Below, in pieces: positions 25,180 to 35,179 of a DNA stretch of 63,850 nt (position 1 is the stretch's first letter; each line of letters begins with the position of its first letter). This DNA is from Acidobacteriota bacterium (GTDB taxonomy: Bacteria > Acidobacteriota > Vicinamibacteria > Vicinamibacterales > CAVVIG01), in assembly GCA_003222395.1 (NCBI GenBank), contig QHWB01000061.1, positions 1 to 63,850 of the forward strand, given 5' to 3'. A program made the position numbers and the translations under genes. The notes beneath the pieces are model-generated. The model saw only the letters and a list, made by a program, of their open reading frames with translations, was not told the origin of the DNA and made no database searches.

Positions 25180-27347
25180 GCCACTGTCATCTTTTTCTTA
25201 GGCGCGTGGGGCCCCACCCCCACGCGCAGAAGACCTCTTCACAGCTCGCGGGGACCCCACCCCCGCGAGGGCCGCAGGCGCTGCGCTCGAGCGTAGACTC
25301 TCGCGCTCGGGTGTCCCTGTCGCTGGCGGCAGTGGTGATCTTGACGGTGTTCGCTCTGCGGCCGGCGCAGCCCTACGCCTCGACGTCCGCGTCGTCGACG
25401 AGCAGTGATGCACCGCCCAACGTTCTCCTCATCACGATCGACACGGTGCGCGCCGATCACATCGGCGCGTACGGAGCGACAAAGGCGGCGACGCCGGCCA
25501 TCGATCGGCTCGCGCGCGAAGGCGTCCGCTTCGCGGATGCGACGACGCAGGCGCCGCTCACGGGTCCGGCGCACGCGGCGATTCTCACGGGCCGCTATCC
25601 AGCGAGGTTCGGCGTCCGCGACAACGCGAGCGCACCCATTCCGCCGGGTGTCACGTCGATCGCCGAGCTGTTCAAGTCCAATGGCTATCGAACGGGGGGC
25701 TTCGTCGGCGCGTTCATCCTCGGACCGGAGTACGGATTCGCGCACGGGTTCGACGCGTTCGACACGAGCTTCGCGCGGTTCAACACCGGCATGAAGCTGC
25801 AGGCGCAGCGGCGCGGCGGCGAGGTGACCGACGCGGCCGTCGCGTGGATCGGCCAGCAGTCCAATCCGCAGTCCGCAATCCGCAATCCGCCATGGTTCGC
25901 GTGGGTCCATCTTTATGACGCGCATGCGCCCTACGATCCGCCGGCGCCATTCCGGACACGCTTCCAGACATCGCCGTACGATGGTGAGATCGCGTACGTC
26001 GACAGCTGCGTCGCAAGGCTCGTCGCCACTCTCGAGCGGGCCGGACAGCTCGATCGCACGCTCGTGGTGGTGATTGCCGATCACGGCGAGGGGCTCGGCG
26101 ATCACGGCGAAGCGGAGCACGGATTGTTCCTGTACGAATCGGTTCTGCACGTGCCGTGGGTCATGCGGCTGCCCGGTGGCGCGTCGGGCGGAGCGGTCGT
26201 CAAGACTCAGGTGCGCGCGATCGATGCGATGCCGACGATCGCGGCGATCGCCGGGCTGACGGCATCGAACGTCGACGGCGAGAACGTGATGCCGATCGTT
26301 CGAGGCGCTGCGCCTCGCGATCCAGCGCCGTCGTACGCCGAGACGTACTATCCCAGATGGCATTTCGGGTGGAGCGAGCTGAAATCGATTCGCGTCGGCG
26401 ATTGGAAGTACATCGACGCGCCGAAGCCCGAGCTGTACGACATGCGGACCGATGCCGCGGAGCGCCGGAACGCCATCGACGCGCGCGGAGCGCTCGCCGG
26501 CGGATTGTCGGCCGAGCTGACGAAGCTGCAGAACGCATTCGGCGCGGCGGCGTCCGCCGAAGCGCCGCAGCCCGACGCCGAAACGCTCGCGCGCCTGCGC
26601 AGTCTCGGCTACGTCGGCATCGCCGCGCCTTCCTCGACGGGTCGTGGTCCGGATCCGAAAGACATGGTCGCGAAGCTCGACGCGTTCCGCTCGGGCATCT
26701 CGCGCGCAATCGACGCGCTCGGGCGCGGCCAACCCGATGCCGCCATCGCCGACCTGAAGAACCTGATCGCCATCAACGATCGATCGTACGAGCTGCATTT
26801 GTTCCTGGGCGATGCGTACGCGGCGAAGCGTCAGTGGGAGAACGCGCTCGGCGAGTACAGCGCGGCGGCGGTCCTCAACCCGCACGGCAGCGGACCGCTC
26901 GTCTCGCAGGCACGCGTGTTCCTCGCGCAGGGCGACGCGGCGAAGGCGGCGGAAAAGATCGAGGCTGCCGCTCGCATCGAGCCGGCGAGCGGCGAAGTGG
27001 CGCTCGTGCGCGGATCGATTTTCGAGCAGCAGGGCCGCGGCGCCGACGCGCTCGCGCAGTACGAGGCAGCCGTGCAGGCGAACGGCTCCGACACCCAGGC
27101 GCGCGCCAGCCTCGCGAGTCTCGCCATGCGGACACGCCAGTACGACAAAGCACGGCCGCAGTTCGAAAAACTGCTGCAGATGGGGTATCGTCCCTCTCGT
27201 ATGCACTTCGGAATAGCCCAGATCGCCGAAGCGCAGGGCGAGATCAAACGGGCCCTCTCCGAGTACCGACAGGCTGTGCAGTTGGAACCAGGCCTGACGG
27301 AAGCGAAGAGTGCACTGTTGCGCCTTGGTGACAAAACGCCACACTGA
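25176..27347 (+). CDS. Sulfatase-fold/TPR paralog B3 (Thr nucleophile)
   Basis: 723 residues from the ATG overlapping the VWFA gene. The first ~45 residues are unusual because two palindromic repeats (25202-25269) lie there; a membrane anchor follows (~47-62). Catalytic motifs: I-D-T-V-R-A-D, L-T-G-P-A-H with T129, and A-D-H-G-E-G-L-G-D-H-G-E. Subgroup B marker W-H-F-G-W-S-E-L, then K-Y-I-D-A-P-K-P-E-L-Y-D-M. The linker has L-R-S-L-G-Y and P-D-P-K, then about seven TPRs. The pre-active-site loop is encoded by AATCCGC heptamers. Thr at the nucleophile position argues for phospho-transfer or phosphodiester chemistry rather than sulfatase activity. Confidence 0.87.
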   Translation: MSHCHLFLRRVGPHPHAQKTSSQLAGTPPPRGPQALRSSVDSRARVSLSLAAVVILTVFALRPAQPYASTSASSTSSDAPPNVLLITIDTVRADHIGAYGATKAATPAIDRLAREGVRFADATTQAPLTGPAHAAILTGRYPARFGVRDNASAPIPPGVTSIAELFKSNGYRTGGFVGAFILGPEYGFAHGFDAFDTSFARFNTGMKLQAQRRGGEVTDAAVAWIGQQSNPQSAIRNPPWFAWVHLYDAHAPYDPPAPFRTRFQTSPYDGEIAYVDSCVARLVATLERAGQLDRTLVVVIADHGEGLGDHGEAEHGLFLYESVLHVPWVMRLPGGASGGAVVKTQVRAIDAMPTIAAIAGLTASNVDGENVMPIVRGAAPRDPAPSYAETYYPRWHFGWSELKSIRVGDWKYIDAPKPELYDMRTDAAERRNAIDARGALAGGLSAELTKLQNAFGAAASAEAPQPDAETLARLRSLGYVGIAAPSSTGRGPDPKDMVAKLDAFRSGISRAIDALGRGQPDAAIADLKNLIAINDRSYELHLFLGDAYAAKRQWENALGEYSAAAVLNPHGSGPLVSQARVFLAQGDAAKAAEKIEAAARIEPASGEVALVRGSIFEQQGRGADALAQYEAAVQANGSDTQARASLASLAMRTRQYDKARPQFEKLLQMGYRPSRMHFGIAQIAEAQGEIKRALSEYRQAVQLEPGLTEAKSALLRLGDKTPH
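25202..25269. repeat. Two GC-rich palindromes at the start of B3
   Basis: 25202-25227 has arms GCGTGGGG and CCCCACGC. 25245-25269 is a variant with arms CTCGCGGGG and CCCCGCGAG. Both are inside the reading frame near the N-terminus. A reverse-oriented copy of the first occurs at 52502-52526, also in the N-terminal coding region of another gene. Confidence 0.82.
25863..25890. repeat. Heptamer repeat in coding loop of B3
   Basis: Four units of A[AG]TCCGC (AATCCGC three times, AGTCCGC once) code for the loop just before P-W-F-A-W-V-H. Confidence 0.88.
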
Positions 27348-27357
27348 GAGCAGACCC

Positions 27358-28095
27358 ATGGTGATCTTGGTCGTCGCCGCACTTCAGATCTCGCTTGCAT
27401 CGCCGCAGCCGATCGCGGAGGTCGACACCAGCAAACTGAAAGGCGAAGTCGCCAGGCTGGCCTGGTCGCCGGACGGCTCCGATCTCTACCTGCAGACAAT
27501 CGAGCGCGACAATGCCGGCGTCGTCAAATCGGCGAAGCACTACGTGATCTCGACGGCCGGCAAGACCATCAAAGGCCTCGACCAGGAGCCCGCGTGGGCG
27601 GCGAAGTACTGGTCGTGGAAATCGGCGCAGGCATCGCCGGCCGCCCCGGCCTTCAGGATCGACGTCAGGCAGCGCGAGGAAACGATCCGCGCCACCTCCA
27701 CGCCGACCGGCGGCGCGATGGCGAGGGGAGGCACGGCGAATCCGACCGATGGAACCTCGTTCGAGGAAGTGGCGAACGCGGCGAATCAGACGCAGAAGGC
27801 GATCATCTTCACGCTCCAGGTGCGCGACGAGAAGATCGGCGAATGGACGAATGAAGCCGTCATCCCCGGCGTGAACTTCGGCTGGGCGCCCGCTCCGTTG
27901 AGTCTGCTGGCGTTCGCGAGACGCGATGGCGGACCGCTCGTCGTGCTCGACGCCTCCGGCGGCAAACAGGAGCTCGCCGGAACGAAGGCGGCCGTGCTTC
28001 CCGCGTGGTCCGACGACGGGAAGCGCATCGCGTGGCTCGAGCGGAAGGACCGGAAGAAATACCAGCTGATGATCGCCGACATCCAGATGCAGTAG
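27358..28095 (+). CDS. PD40/TolB-like beta-propeller fragment protein
   Basis: 245 residues from ATG 27358, 10 bp after B3 and 3 bp before the next VWFA gene. A short hydrophobic N-terminus (M-V-I-L-V-V-A-A-L) acts as a signal. Two PD40-type strands are clear: R-L-A-W-S-P-D-G-S-D-L-Y-L and P-A-W-S-D-D-G-K-R-I-A-W-L. The middle is low in recognizable repeats. Too short for a full propeller, it is probably a small periplasmic accessory protein of the operon. Function not assigned. Confidence 0.72.
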   Translation: MVILVVAALQISLASPQPIAEVDTSKLKGEVARLAWSPDGSDLYLQTIERDNAGVVKSAKHYVISTAGKTIKGLDQEPAWAAKYWSWKSAQASPAAPAFRIDVRQREETIRATSTPTGGAMARGGTANPTDGTSFEEVANAANQTQKAIIFTLQVRDEKIGEWTNEAVIPGVNFGWAPAPLSLLAFARRDGGPLVVLDASGGKQELAGTKAAVLPAWSDDGKRIAWLERKDRKKYQLMIADIQMQ

Positions 28096-28098
28096 CGC

Positions 28099-30132
28099 AT
28101 GAAAGGGTTTCTGCTCGCCGCCGGGGTCGCATTCGCGATTCAGCAGCCTCAGGTCTTCCGTACCGGCGTCGACATCGTCGAGGTCGACGTCGTCGTCTAC
28201 GACAAGACTGGCGCGTTCGTCGCCGATCTCGCGATGGACGACTTCGAGGTGCAGGAGAACGGCGCGCCGCAGCGCGTCGAGCAGCTCTATCTCCACCTTC
28301 GATCCTCGCCGCCCACGAACGGCGCGCGCGCGGGGTCGTCGTCGCCGTCATCGCTGGCGCAACCGGCGACGGCACGGCGAACGTTCGTCGTCGTGTTCGA
28401 CAGCGATCACATGACGCCAGGCGGATTCAAACGGACGCAGCAGGCGGCGCTCGCGCTGTTCGAGAAGTCGTTCGTGAACGGCGGCGATTTCGGCGGCGTC
28501 ATCAGTGACGGACGCATGGTGAACAACCGGCTGACGAGCGACCGCGAGGAGCTCGTCAAGGCGGTGAAGAGCGCGAAGCCGAGCGCGAAGAAGAACTCGC
28601 GGCTGCTCGAGGAGCGCGGGTTCCCGCGGATGTCCGAGATCGAAGCCGTGCGGATCAGAGCCAGCAACGATCAGATGATGCGGTCCGTCGTCATTCGACG
28701 CGCGCTGGACGAGGATCCGAAAGCGCGCGTCGACTTCGTCGAAGCGGCGGTCGACGTCAAGGCGACGGATCTGAGCACGCAGGCGCAGGCTGCTACGAAC
28801 GAGACCGTTCAGGTGTTGATCGCGCTGATGAACGGGCTGGCGCGTCTCGAGGGCCGGAAGACCGTGCTGCTCATGTCCGAAGGGTTTCTCGCCGAGGAGT
28901 CGTGGCCGCTCGTGCGGGCGGCTGTCGACGCGGCGGCGCAATCGAACACGCGGCTCTATACCCTCGATGCCCGCGGGCTGAATCGCGGGCTCGGCGTCCT
29001 GATGGACGCGACCCCGGCCGATTCCGACGCGCGCCTGCTCGATCACATGGATTTCGGCGCCGACGCGATAAACAGTCTTGCGGTCGACAGCGGCGGCTTC
29101 GTCGTTCGCAACGTGAACGATTTCGGCCGGGCCGTCGCGCGCATCGTCGACGATTCGAGCAACTACTACGTGCTCGGCTATCGTCCGCGCACGACGCAGG
29201 ACGGCAAGTTCCACAGGATCGCCGTCAAGGTGAAGCGATCCGGCGTGGCGGTTCGCGCGCGTCGCGGGTACATCGCCGTCCGGCGTGCCGCCGTCACAAC
29301 AACCCGAGACACTACGGCATCACCACAAGCCGCGGAAGACGTTCGGCCCGATGCGGTCGCCTCGCCTCCTGCGCCGCCGTCTCCTGCTGAATCGCCCGGC
29401 ACAGAGCGGGACAGCGTCGTGGACGGACGAGCAACAGGCGTCGTGCCCGCGACCGGATACCGTGTCCGACCCGACAGCGGCAAGCACGTCGAGATGCTGC
29501 TGAAAGATCAGAAGAGCGACGAAGCAGCGCGCGCCGGCTGGGACGCGTACCAGCGCGGCGACGTGGCGACAGCGCGGACGTCGCTGACGATCGCGGCCGC
29601 GAGCCCGTCGTCGGAACCGTGGGTGCATTACGCGCTCGGGATGGCGGATTACGCGATGCGCGAGTACCGAGACGCGGCGGGCGAATGGGAAAAAGTGCGA
29701 CAGGCCGCGCCCGAGTTTGAGCCGGTCTACTTCGATCTCGTCGACAGCTACCTGCAGTTGAAGGAGCACGATCAGGCGTCGCGGGTGCTTCGCACCGCCC
29801 GCGAGCGGTGGCCGCGCGATCCCGAGGTCTTCAACGCCTTCGGCGTGGTCCAGACGAACCGCGGCGCCCTCGACGATGCGGTGAAGGCGTTCCAGGACGG
29901 TGTCGCCGTGGCGCCGAACGAGTCGACGAGCTATTTCAATCTCGGGCGGGCGTTGGAAATGCGCTATTACCGGTCGCGCCGGTACGTGCAGCAGCTGCGA
30001 TCGTGGGTGTCGAACGAGCACGATCGGACGAACGCCATCGAGAACTACCGCAAATACCTGGAGTTCGGCGGGCCGTTCTCGAAAGACGCGCAGGAAGGGC
30101 TCACGCGACTTGCTTGGGTGCCAAAGAATTGA
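28099..30132 (+). CDS. VWFA-related acidobacterial-domain protein with TPRs
   Basis: 677 residues with a signal peptide. Residues ~20-75 hold V-D-I-V-E-V-D-V-V-V-Y-D and the D-F-E-V-Q-E-N-G strand typical of the family. The VWA-like domain (~95-400) has F-D-S-D-H-M-T in place of a canonical MIDAS, G-R-K-T-V-L-L-M-S-E-G-F and Y-Y-V-L-G-Y. A Pro/Ala-rich linker (~405-460) leads to TPRs (~470-670), including N-A-F-G-V-V-Q-T-N-R-G-A-L-D-D-A. It is the last gene of the plus-strand operon; the gene to its right is convergent, 32 bp away. Confidence 0.86.
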   Translation: MKGFLLAAGVAFAIQQPQVFRTGVDIVEVDVVVYDKTGAFVADLAMDDFEVQENGAPQRVEQLYLHLRSSPPTNGARAGSSSPSSLAQPATARRTFVVVFDSDHMTPGGFKRTQQAALALFEKSFVNGGDFGGVISDGRMVNNRLTSDREELVKAVKSAKPSAKKNSRLLEERGFPRMSEIEAVRIRASNDQMMRSVVIRRALDEDPKARVDFVEAAVDVKATDLSTQAQAATNETVQVLIALMNGLARLEGRKTVLLMSEGFLAEESWPLVRAAVDAAAQSNTRLYTLDARGLNRGLGVLMDATPADSDARLLDHMDFGADAINSLAVDSGGFVVRNVNDFGRAVARIVDDSSNYYVLGYRPRTTQDGKFHRIAVKVKRSGVAVRARRGYIAVRRAAVTTTRDTTASPQAAEDVRPDAVASPPAPPSPAESPGTERDSVVDGRATGVVPATGYRVRPDSGKHVEMLLKDQKSDEAARAGWDAYQRGDVATARTSLTIAAASPSSEPWVHYALGMADYAMREYRDAAGEWEKVRQAAPEFEPVYFDLVDSYLQLKEHDQASRVLRTARERWPRDPEVFNAFGVVQTNRGALDDAVKAFQDGVAVAPNESTSYFNLGRALEMRYYRSRRYVQQLRSWVSNEHDRTNAIENYRKYLEFGGPFSKDAQEGLTRLAWVPKN

Positions 30133-30976
30133 ACGGTCCAACGTCCTGCGCGCGAAAAGCGCTTTCAACGTGCGGCGCGCGCGAGCGCTTCCGATGCGAA
30201 TGCCAGGCGCTCGGGGGCGGCGCCGAATTCCGTTGCACGTTGCAGCGCGACCGCTGCCCTTCGCGCATCGTGCACGTCCAGCGACAACAGACATAGATCG
30301 AGCCATGCTTCGCCGTTGGTCGGATCGAGCTCGACGACGCGCAGCATGCGGGTTTGGGCTTCGGCCGATCGGCCGGCCATGCCGAGCGCAACGGCAAGCT
30401 GACGAGTCATCTCTACATCGTCAGGGCTCAGCTCCACGGCGCGGCTGTATCCGCTGATCGCCTTGCCGGCCGACCCTTCTCGCGCGTCGACCAGGGCGAG
30501 GTGATACAACGCGCGCGCGTAATTGGGGTTGAGCGCGAGGGCGCGCGACAAGGCGTCGCGTGCTTCCGCGAGGCGGCCGCCGTCGTACAGCGCGAGGCCG
30601 AGGCCATCCCACGCGAAGGCGGACTTGGGATCGAGCGTGAGGGCGCGGCGATACGCCGCCTCCGCTCCGCCGAGATCGTGCTCGGTGATCAGCGCGCTGC
30701 CGGTAAACGCCCACTCTTCCGCGAGATTACGGTTGCGCGGATCGTTCAAGGCGCGGCTGAAAGCGATCGCTGCTACCCCTGCGGCTGCCTGCATCGCGAG
30801 CGCTCGCGTGTTGTGAGTCCGCAGCGCGTCGGCGACCGAGGCGACTGCCACGCCGGCGGCCACCGCAAGCGCCGGCACGAGCGGCATCCGGTACCGGAAT
30901 CCGACGACGAGGAATACGTTCGAGATCGCGACGGCGACGGCGTAGGAGAGCAACAGCCCGATCGTCTCAGACGATC

Positions 30977-31047
30977 CGCTCGCCTGAAAGGCTCGCGCTA
31001 CGGTGCCTGTGCCTTCGTCTTTGTAGCGCGAGGCTTTCAGCCGAGCG
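30977..31047. repeat. Inverted pair of REP-like palindromes in the GT39-TPR gene
   Basis: A minus copy at 30977-31001 and a plus copy at 31023-31047 have GTAG heads facing each other. They lie in the second reading frame (coding R-L-K-A-S-R-Y and V-A-R-A-F-Q-A-S), 35-110 bp from the frameshift. Confidence 0.9.
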
Positions 31048-31554
31048 ATTGCGATCGAGACCGCTCCGACCACGGTCCGCGAAAAAATAGAAGCTATGGC
31101 TGTCGCGGATCTCTTCGGCCTGGACGAGCCACACGAGTTTCGCAGCGAGGAGTCGCAGATAAGCGATCGGCTGCCTGCGGATTTCTGACAGCGTCTTCCG
31201 GAGATAGTAGCGATCCTGCGCCGCCGGATCGGTGATTCCGGCGCGCGACGGTTCGGCATTCAGCGCGTCCCAGGCGCCTCCGAGCCGAAATGTCGGCCGT
31301 CCGCTCTGCTGCGGCGAGTTGCCGATGTAGACGTTCAGTCCGCCGTATCCCTGGAGGCTGAGCGTGCGCGACACCGACCAATTCTTCGCGACCGCGGGCG
31401 CGATGACGACGGCGCACGTCACAACGAGAATCGCCGCAGCGTTCCGCGACCGCTGCACGAGCAGCCACATCGCGCACGCAGAGGCAACGACCACAGCGGT
31501 CGGCCTGACGAGGATCGCACAGCCGAGGGCGACACCCGCGCTTGCAATAACAAA

Positions 31555-31606
31555 GTGGGGCGGCCCTTTCAGGGCCGCCGACACGGGCCTGAAAGGCCCG
31601 CGCCAC
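31555..31606. repeat. GTGG-headed REP-like inverted pair in the GT39 domain
   Basis: A plus hairpin (GGCGGCCC-TTTC-A-GGGCCGCC) at 31555-31579 and a minus hairpin (CGGGCC-TGAAA-GGCCCG) at 31584-31606 are bounded by GTGG and CCAC. The insert is in frame and codes for a loop between membrane helices (W-R-G-P-F-R-P-V-S-A-A-L-K-G-P-P). Confidence 0.86.
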
Positions 31607-32155
31607 AAATTCTCGGCGCGGCCAAGGAGCAGCAACGCGAGCGTCAGCAGAAACAGGAGTAGCCCTTCGGACAGCAAAGCGACATCGACGTAGATCGCGG
31701 GCGCATAGAGCACATACACCAGGCCGGCAGCCAGGGCAGCGCCATCGCCGAACGAATCGCGCGCGATCGCGGCGACGAGCGTGGCGGTCAGAGCACCGAC
31801 AACCGCCTGCACCGCGATCGCAAACGGCGGCGATCCCGATCCGATAGCGAGCCACGCCGCGAGAAAGAGCGGGTACCCGGGACCGTGCTGCGAGACAACC
31901 GGCCACGAGAAGTCGCCCGCCGCGAGGCGGCGCGCCCATGACAGGTATTCAGCGGAATCGAGCTTGGGTGTTCTGACGAGTGGCAGCTGCCACAGCTCGC
32001 GCGCGGCGATGAGCCGAATGGCGAGAGCGACGAGAAACACTGACGCGCAGACGGCCGTCGCCCCCCGCTCGCGGACCGCCATCGGCGCCATCTTCGTCGA
32101 TTTGTCGTTCGGAGATTTGACGCGACGCGATCGCTTGGACAGAAGCGCCATTTTA

Positions 32156-32220
32156 GACCCCGGAGGGTTCCCTCCGGGGTCCTGTTGGTTCGTGGCGCTC
32201 GGCCGAGAGCCTCGCGCTAC
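32156..32220 (-). terminator. Hairpin plus REP-like element between TonB receptor and GT39 gene
   Basis: A perfect 12-bp stem (GACCCCGGAGGG/CCCTCCGGGGTC, 2-nt loop) at 32156-32181 lies downstream of the receptor on the minus strand and 5 bp before the GT39 start. A REP-like copy with CTAC end is at 32196-32220. There is no T-run on the minus strand, so this is a hairpin of probable but unproven terminator or mRNA-end function. Confidence 0.55.
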
Positions 32221-32230
32221 CGCAACGCGA

Positions 32231-35131
32231 TCAGAAGAAGAACCGCACGCCGAGACGCGCGATGCGCGGGTTCATGATCTCCTGAATCGTGTCGTAGGAC
32301 GTCAGGCGCGCGTCGTACTGCTTGCCCAGCACGGTCGCGTTGTTGAACAGATTGAACACGTCGAAATCGAACGCGACGCTCGTCGTCCCGAACTTGAACA
32401 TCTTCTCGACGCGCGCGTCGAGCGACGTGACCGCGTCGAGCCGGAACTGATCGGGCCCTTTTGCGAGCAGCAGGTTCTTGTTCGCGATCACCGGATCGCG
32501 CGCGTTGATGCGGCTGCGGAAGAACGGCTCGCCGTAGCCCTGGCGGAACACGAGGTTCGCGCCCAGGTCGATGCCCCAGGGCCCTTGGTACATGCCGTTG
32601 GCCGTGAGCTGGTATTTCGGCGGCAGCAGGTAGATGTCGCTCTTGCCGCTGCCGGTCGACCGCGTCACGACCGGTCCGCCGTTCACGAGCGGGCCGGCCG
32701 CCTGAAACGGCGTCGCGAACTGCCCGGACGCCGAGCGCGTCGGCGTCTTGTCGAGAATCGCATTCGGCCCGTCGAAGTACTCGTTCCAGCTCGTCGACGC
32801 AAATCCGAATCTCCCCATCCAGTGGTTCGCCATGCGCTTGGTCGCGCTCAGCTCGAAACCGAGATACCTCTGGTGATAGTCGGGACGATTCTGCTGCGTG
32901 TAGCCGGGCAAGGCGGACGTCGCGCCGTAGAAGGGCACGCTGACCGATCCGACTTCCGGGAACGTGCCGGCGAACGTGCCGGTCTGCACGTAACTCGCCG
33001 GCGTGACGCCGTTGCGCGGGGCCCACAGGAAATTGTTCATGTAGCGGTACGTCAACGTGGCGCTGACACCGAAGTTCGGCATCAGCTCGCGATCGACGCC
33101 GAACATCGCCTCGTTGGTCCGCGGCACGCTGATGTCGGCGACCTTGTTGTTCGTCGCCCTCACGCCAGGGTGTGCGAGATCGACTTCATTCGATCCCTGC
33201 ACGCCCGCGGCAAAATCGATCTCGTTGAGATCGGCGACGCCGTTTCCGTTCTTGTCGACGGCGTTGTAGTAGACGTAGGTGTAAGGCTGAATCGGCGAGA
33301 CGAATCCGGCCGCGCTGCCCGGCAGCTGCGACGCGAACATCGCATAGCTGGCTCGCGCAATCGTCTTGCGCGAATCGTCGAGCGCGTAGGTGATGCCGAC
33401 CCGTGGCGTGACGTTGTTGAACGTGTACGCATTGGGCACGGCAGCGGCTGCGACCGCAGGCAGCAGTGGGAAACTAGGTACCGCCGCGACGCTCGTCTGC
33501 AGGTACGACGACGTCTGGCGATCGAACCTGATGCCGCCGATGACCGTGAGACGGTTCATCGACAAGGTGTCGGTGATGAAGCCCTGAACGTAGCGCGCGT
33601 CCGTAGTCTGCGCCCAGTCCTGCTGCGCGTACGCCAGCATGTCCGGATAGCCGTTCCAGATCGTAATGATCTTGTGGCCGGTGACCTGCGAGATCGAATC
33701 GACAGGCGTCTTCCGCCACGAGAAGCCGAACTTCAGCTCGTGCTTGCCAGTGAAGTAGCTCGCGTCGGCGCCCGCGAAATGCTGCGGCCGCTTCGTCGAA
33801 TAGAAGTAGTACGAGTTGTGCCAGACGCCGGCGTCGTCCTTGTAGAAGTCCTTGTCGAGGCCGCCGACGGGAGTCAGGCTGAAGCCGCCAGAAATGTAGG
33901 CGTACCGCCCTGCCACGAACAGGTTCTGCCCGACGACGAAGTTGCCTTCGCCCTTGTAGTATTTCGTCGGCCCCGACTGGTTCCACGTCGTCTCGGACGG
34001 ATGCGTCGGGCTCGCGCCGCGGCCGAACTTCTCCTTGTTGCCTTCGAAGAAGGTGAAGTTGCCGCGAAGATTGGTAGTGGCCTGGCCATCAGCCTTGAAC
34101 GCGTAGTTTTTCAGGATGGTTTCGTCCGGCGTCCCGAGCAGCGTGAGAATCCTCGGGTTGGTCTTGCCGATCGTCCCCCACGCCCACAGCTTGTCCTTGA
34201 GAATCGGGCCGCCCAGGTCGAACCCATAGTCTTTGTACGAATCGGTGCGGTTCCCGCAGTGCTTCGTGAAATTACTGCTGATGCACTCCGGGTTGGTCCC
34301 GCCGATCGTCCTGGCGAGCGTCGGATCCATGTTGTTCGCCTGCAGCCCCTCGTTCTCGAAGTAGTACCGCGCGTTCCCGTGCGGCGTATTGCTTCCCTTC
34401 TTCAGCACGAGGTTCAGCTGGACGCCCGGCGTCGGGTTCTGCGCGTTGGCGCCGCCGGTCGTGATCGACATCTCCTGGAACATGTCGAAGTCGTAATAGG
34501 TCGGCGTGGATCCGGTGGCGCCCATGTCGGTGATCGGCACACCGTCGATGCTCCACGTGTTGTCGCTGCCGACCGATCCCTTGCCGAGATAGTTCGACTG
34601 CTGCCCCGACTCCGAACCGCCGACGTTGACTCGGTCGACGAAGATCGTCGGAACCGTCTGCATGATGACCCACGGGTCGCGCGCGGTCGGGATGTTCTGC
34701 AGCTCCTCCAGCGTCACGTTGGTCGTCGTCGTCTCCCGCTTGAGGTCGATGATCGGCGTCGCCGCGGTCACGTTGACCGTTTCGGCCGTCCCCGCGACGG
34801 CCATGCGGACCATCAGCGGCGTGGCGGAGCCGGTCCCGACGACGACTTGAGTGTTCGTGAACGTGTTGAAGCCCGAGAGCGCCGCTTTGACCGTGTAGGT
34901 GCCGACGGGCAGGTTGAGGAAATGCGCCTGACCCTCCGCATCGGTGACTTGCGTTTGCGTCGCAGGCCCGGTGAGGTCGACGTTGACCCCCGGCAGACGG
35001 CCGCCCGTCGTATCTTCTACGGTCACGTCAACGCGTCCTGTGAAGACCTGGGCCGACGCGGTTGACGCGATGCCGAAGACGAGGACGGCGGCCGCGAACC
35101 ACGCGGTGAGCTTGCCGATCTTACAGTTCAT
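32231..35131 (-). CDS. Oar-type TonB-dependent receptor 1
   Basis: 966 residues; signal peptide ending in A-S-T-A-S-A-Q; AGGAGG at 35144-35149 supports the ATG at 35131. Residues ~30-115 are a carboxypeptidase-regulatory-like domain (G-R-L-P-G-V-N-V-D-L-T-G). A plug domain (~125-240) and a 22-strand-type barrel follow. The protein ends in R-F-F-F, the terminal aromatic needed for outer-membrane assembly. Oar-like receptors import or display large ligands with TonB energy. It is divergent from paralog B4 across 139 bp that carry a conserved promoter-leader block. Confidence 0.92.
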   Translation of the reverse strand: MNCKIGKLTAWFAAAVLVFGIASTASAQVFTGRVDVTVEDTTGGRLPGVNVDLTGPATQTQVTDAEGQAHFLNLPVGTYTVKAALSGFNTFTNTQVVVGTGSATPLMVRMAVAGTAETVNVTAATPIIDLKRETTTTNVTLEELQNIPTARDPWVIMQTVPTIFVDRVNVGGSESGQQSNYLGKGSVGSDNTWSIDGVPITDMGATGSTPTYYDFDMFQEMSITTGGANAQNPTPGVQLNLVLKKGSNTPHGNARYYFENEGLQANNMDPTLARTIGGTNPECISSNFTKHCGNRTDSYKDYGFDLGGPILKDKLWAWGTIGKTNPRILTLLGTPDETILKNYAFKADGQATTNLRGNFTFFEGNKEKFGRGASPTHPSETTWNQSGPTKYYKGEGNFVVGQNLFVAGRYAYISGGFSLTPVGGLDKDFYKDDAGVWHNSYYFYSTKRPQHFAGADASYFTGKHELKFGFSWRKTPVDSISQVTGHKIITIWNGYPDMLAYAQQDWAQTTDARYVQGFITDTLSMNRLTVIGGIRFDRQTSSYLQTSVAAVPSFPLLPAVAAAAVPNAYTFNNVTPRVGITYALDDSRKTIARASYAMFASQLPGSAAGFVSPIQPYTYVYYNAVDKNGNGVADLNEIDFAAGVQGSNEVDLAHPGVRATNNKVADISVPRTNEAMFGVDRELMPNFGVSATLTYRYMNNFLWAPRNGVTPASYVQTGTFAGTFPEVGSVSVPFYGATSALPGYTQQNRPDYHQRYLGFELSATKRMANHWMGRFGFASTSWNEYFDGPNAILDKTPTRSASGQFATPFQAAGPLVNGGPVVTRSTGSGKSDIYLLPPKYQLTANGMYQGPWGIDLGANLVFRQGYGEPFFRSRINARDPVIANKNLLLAKGPDQFRLDAVTSLDARVEKMFKFGTTSVAFDFDVFNLFNNATVLGKQYDARLTSYDTIQEIMNPRIARLGVRFFF

Positions 35132-35179
35132 GTCGTCCGATCCTCCTGTGAGAGCGGAATGAAGACAGTATCAATGGCC

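Larger units (their letters stand above)
30165..32151 (-). pseudogene. GT39-type glycosyltransferase with C-terminal TPRs, frameshifted
   Basis: The first frame, from ATG 32151, gives an N-terminal multi-membrane glycosyltransferase-39-like domain: L-D-S-A-E-Y-L with the catalytic Asp-type pattern, H-G-P-G-Y-P-L-F and R-P-T-A-V. It runs to H-S-F-Y-F-F-A-D-R, then into nonsense over REP sequence and a stop at 30967. The second frame continues the protein from about 31080: hydrophobic helices, V-G-F-R-Y-R-M-P-L-V-P-A, then five or six TPRs to a stop at 30165. The switch lies near a run of six T on the coding strand (31082-31087). Two REP-type insertions are within the gene (30977-31047 and 31555-31606). 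Whether it is a real mutation, programmed slippage or a sequencing error cannot be told here. Confidence 0.8.

Noticed and set aside
31781-35065. Very long plus-strand open frame antisense to receptor 1 (over 1000 codons)
   Set aside because: It is a shadow of GC-rich codon usage: Arg-rich, no domain, no ribosome site, and fully antisense to a clear TonB receptor.
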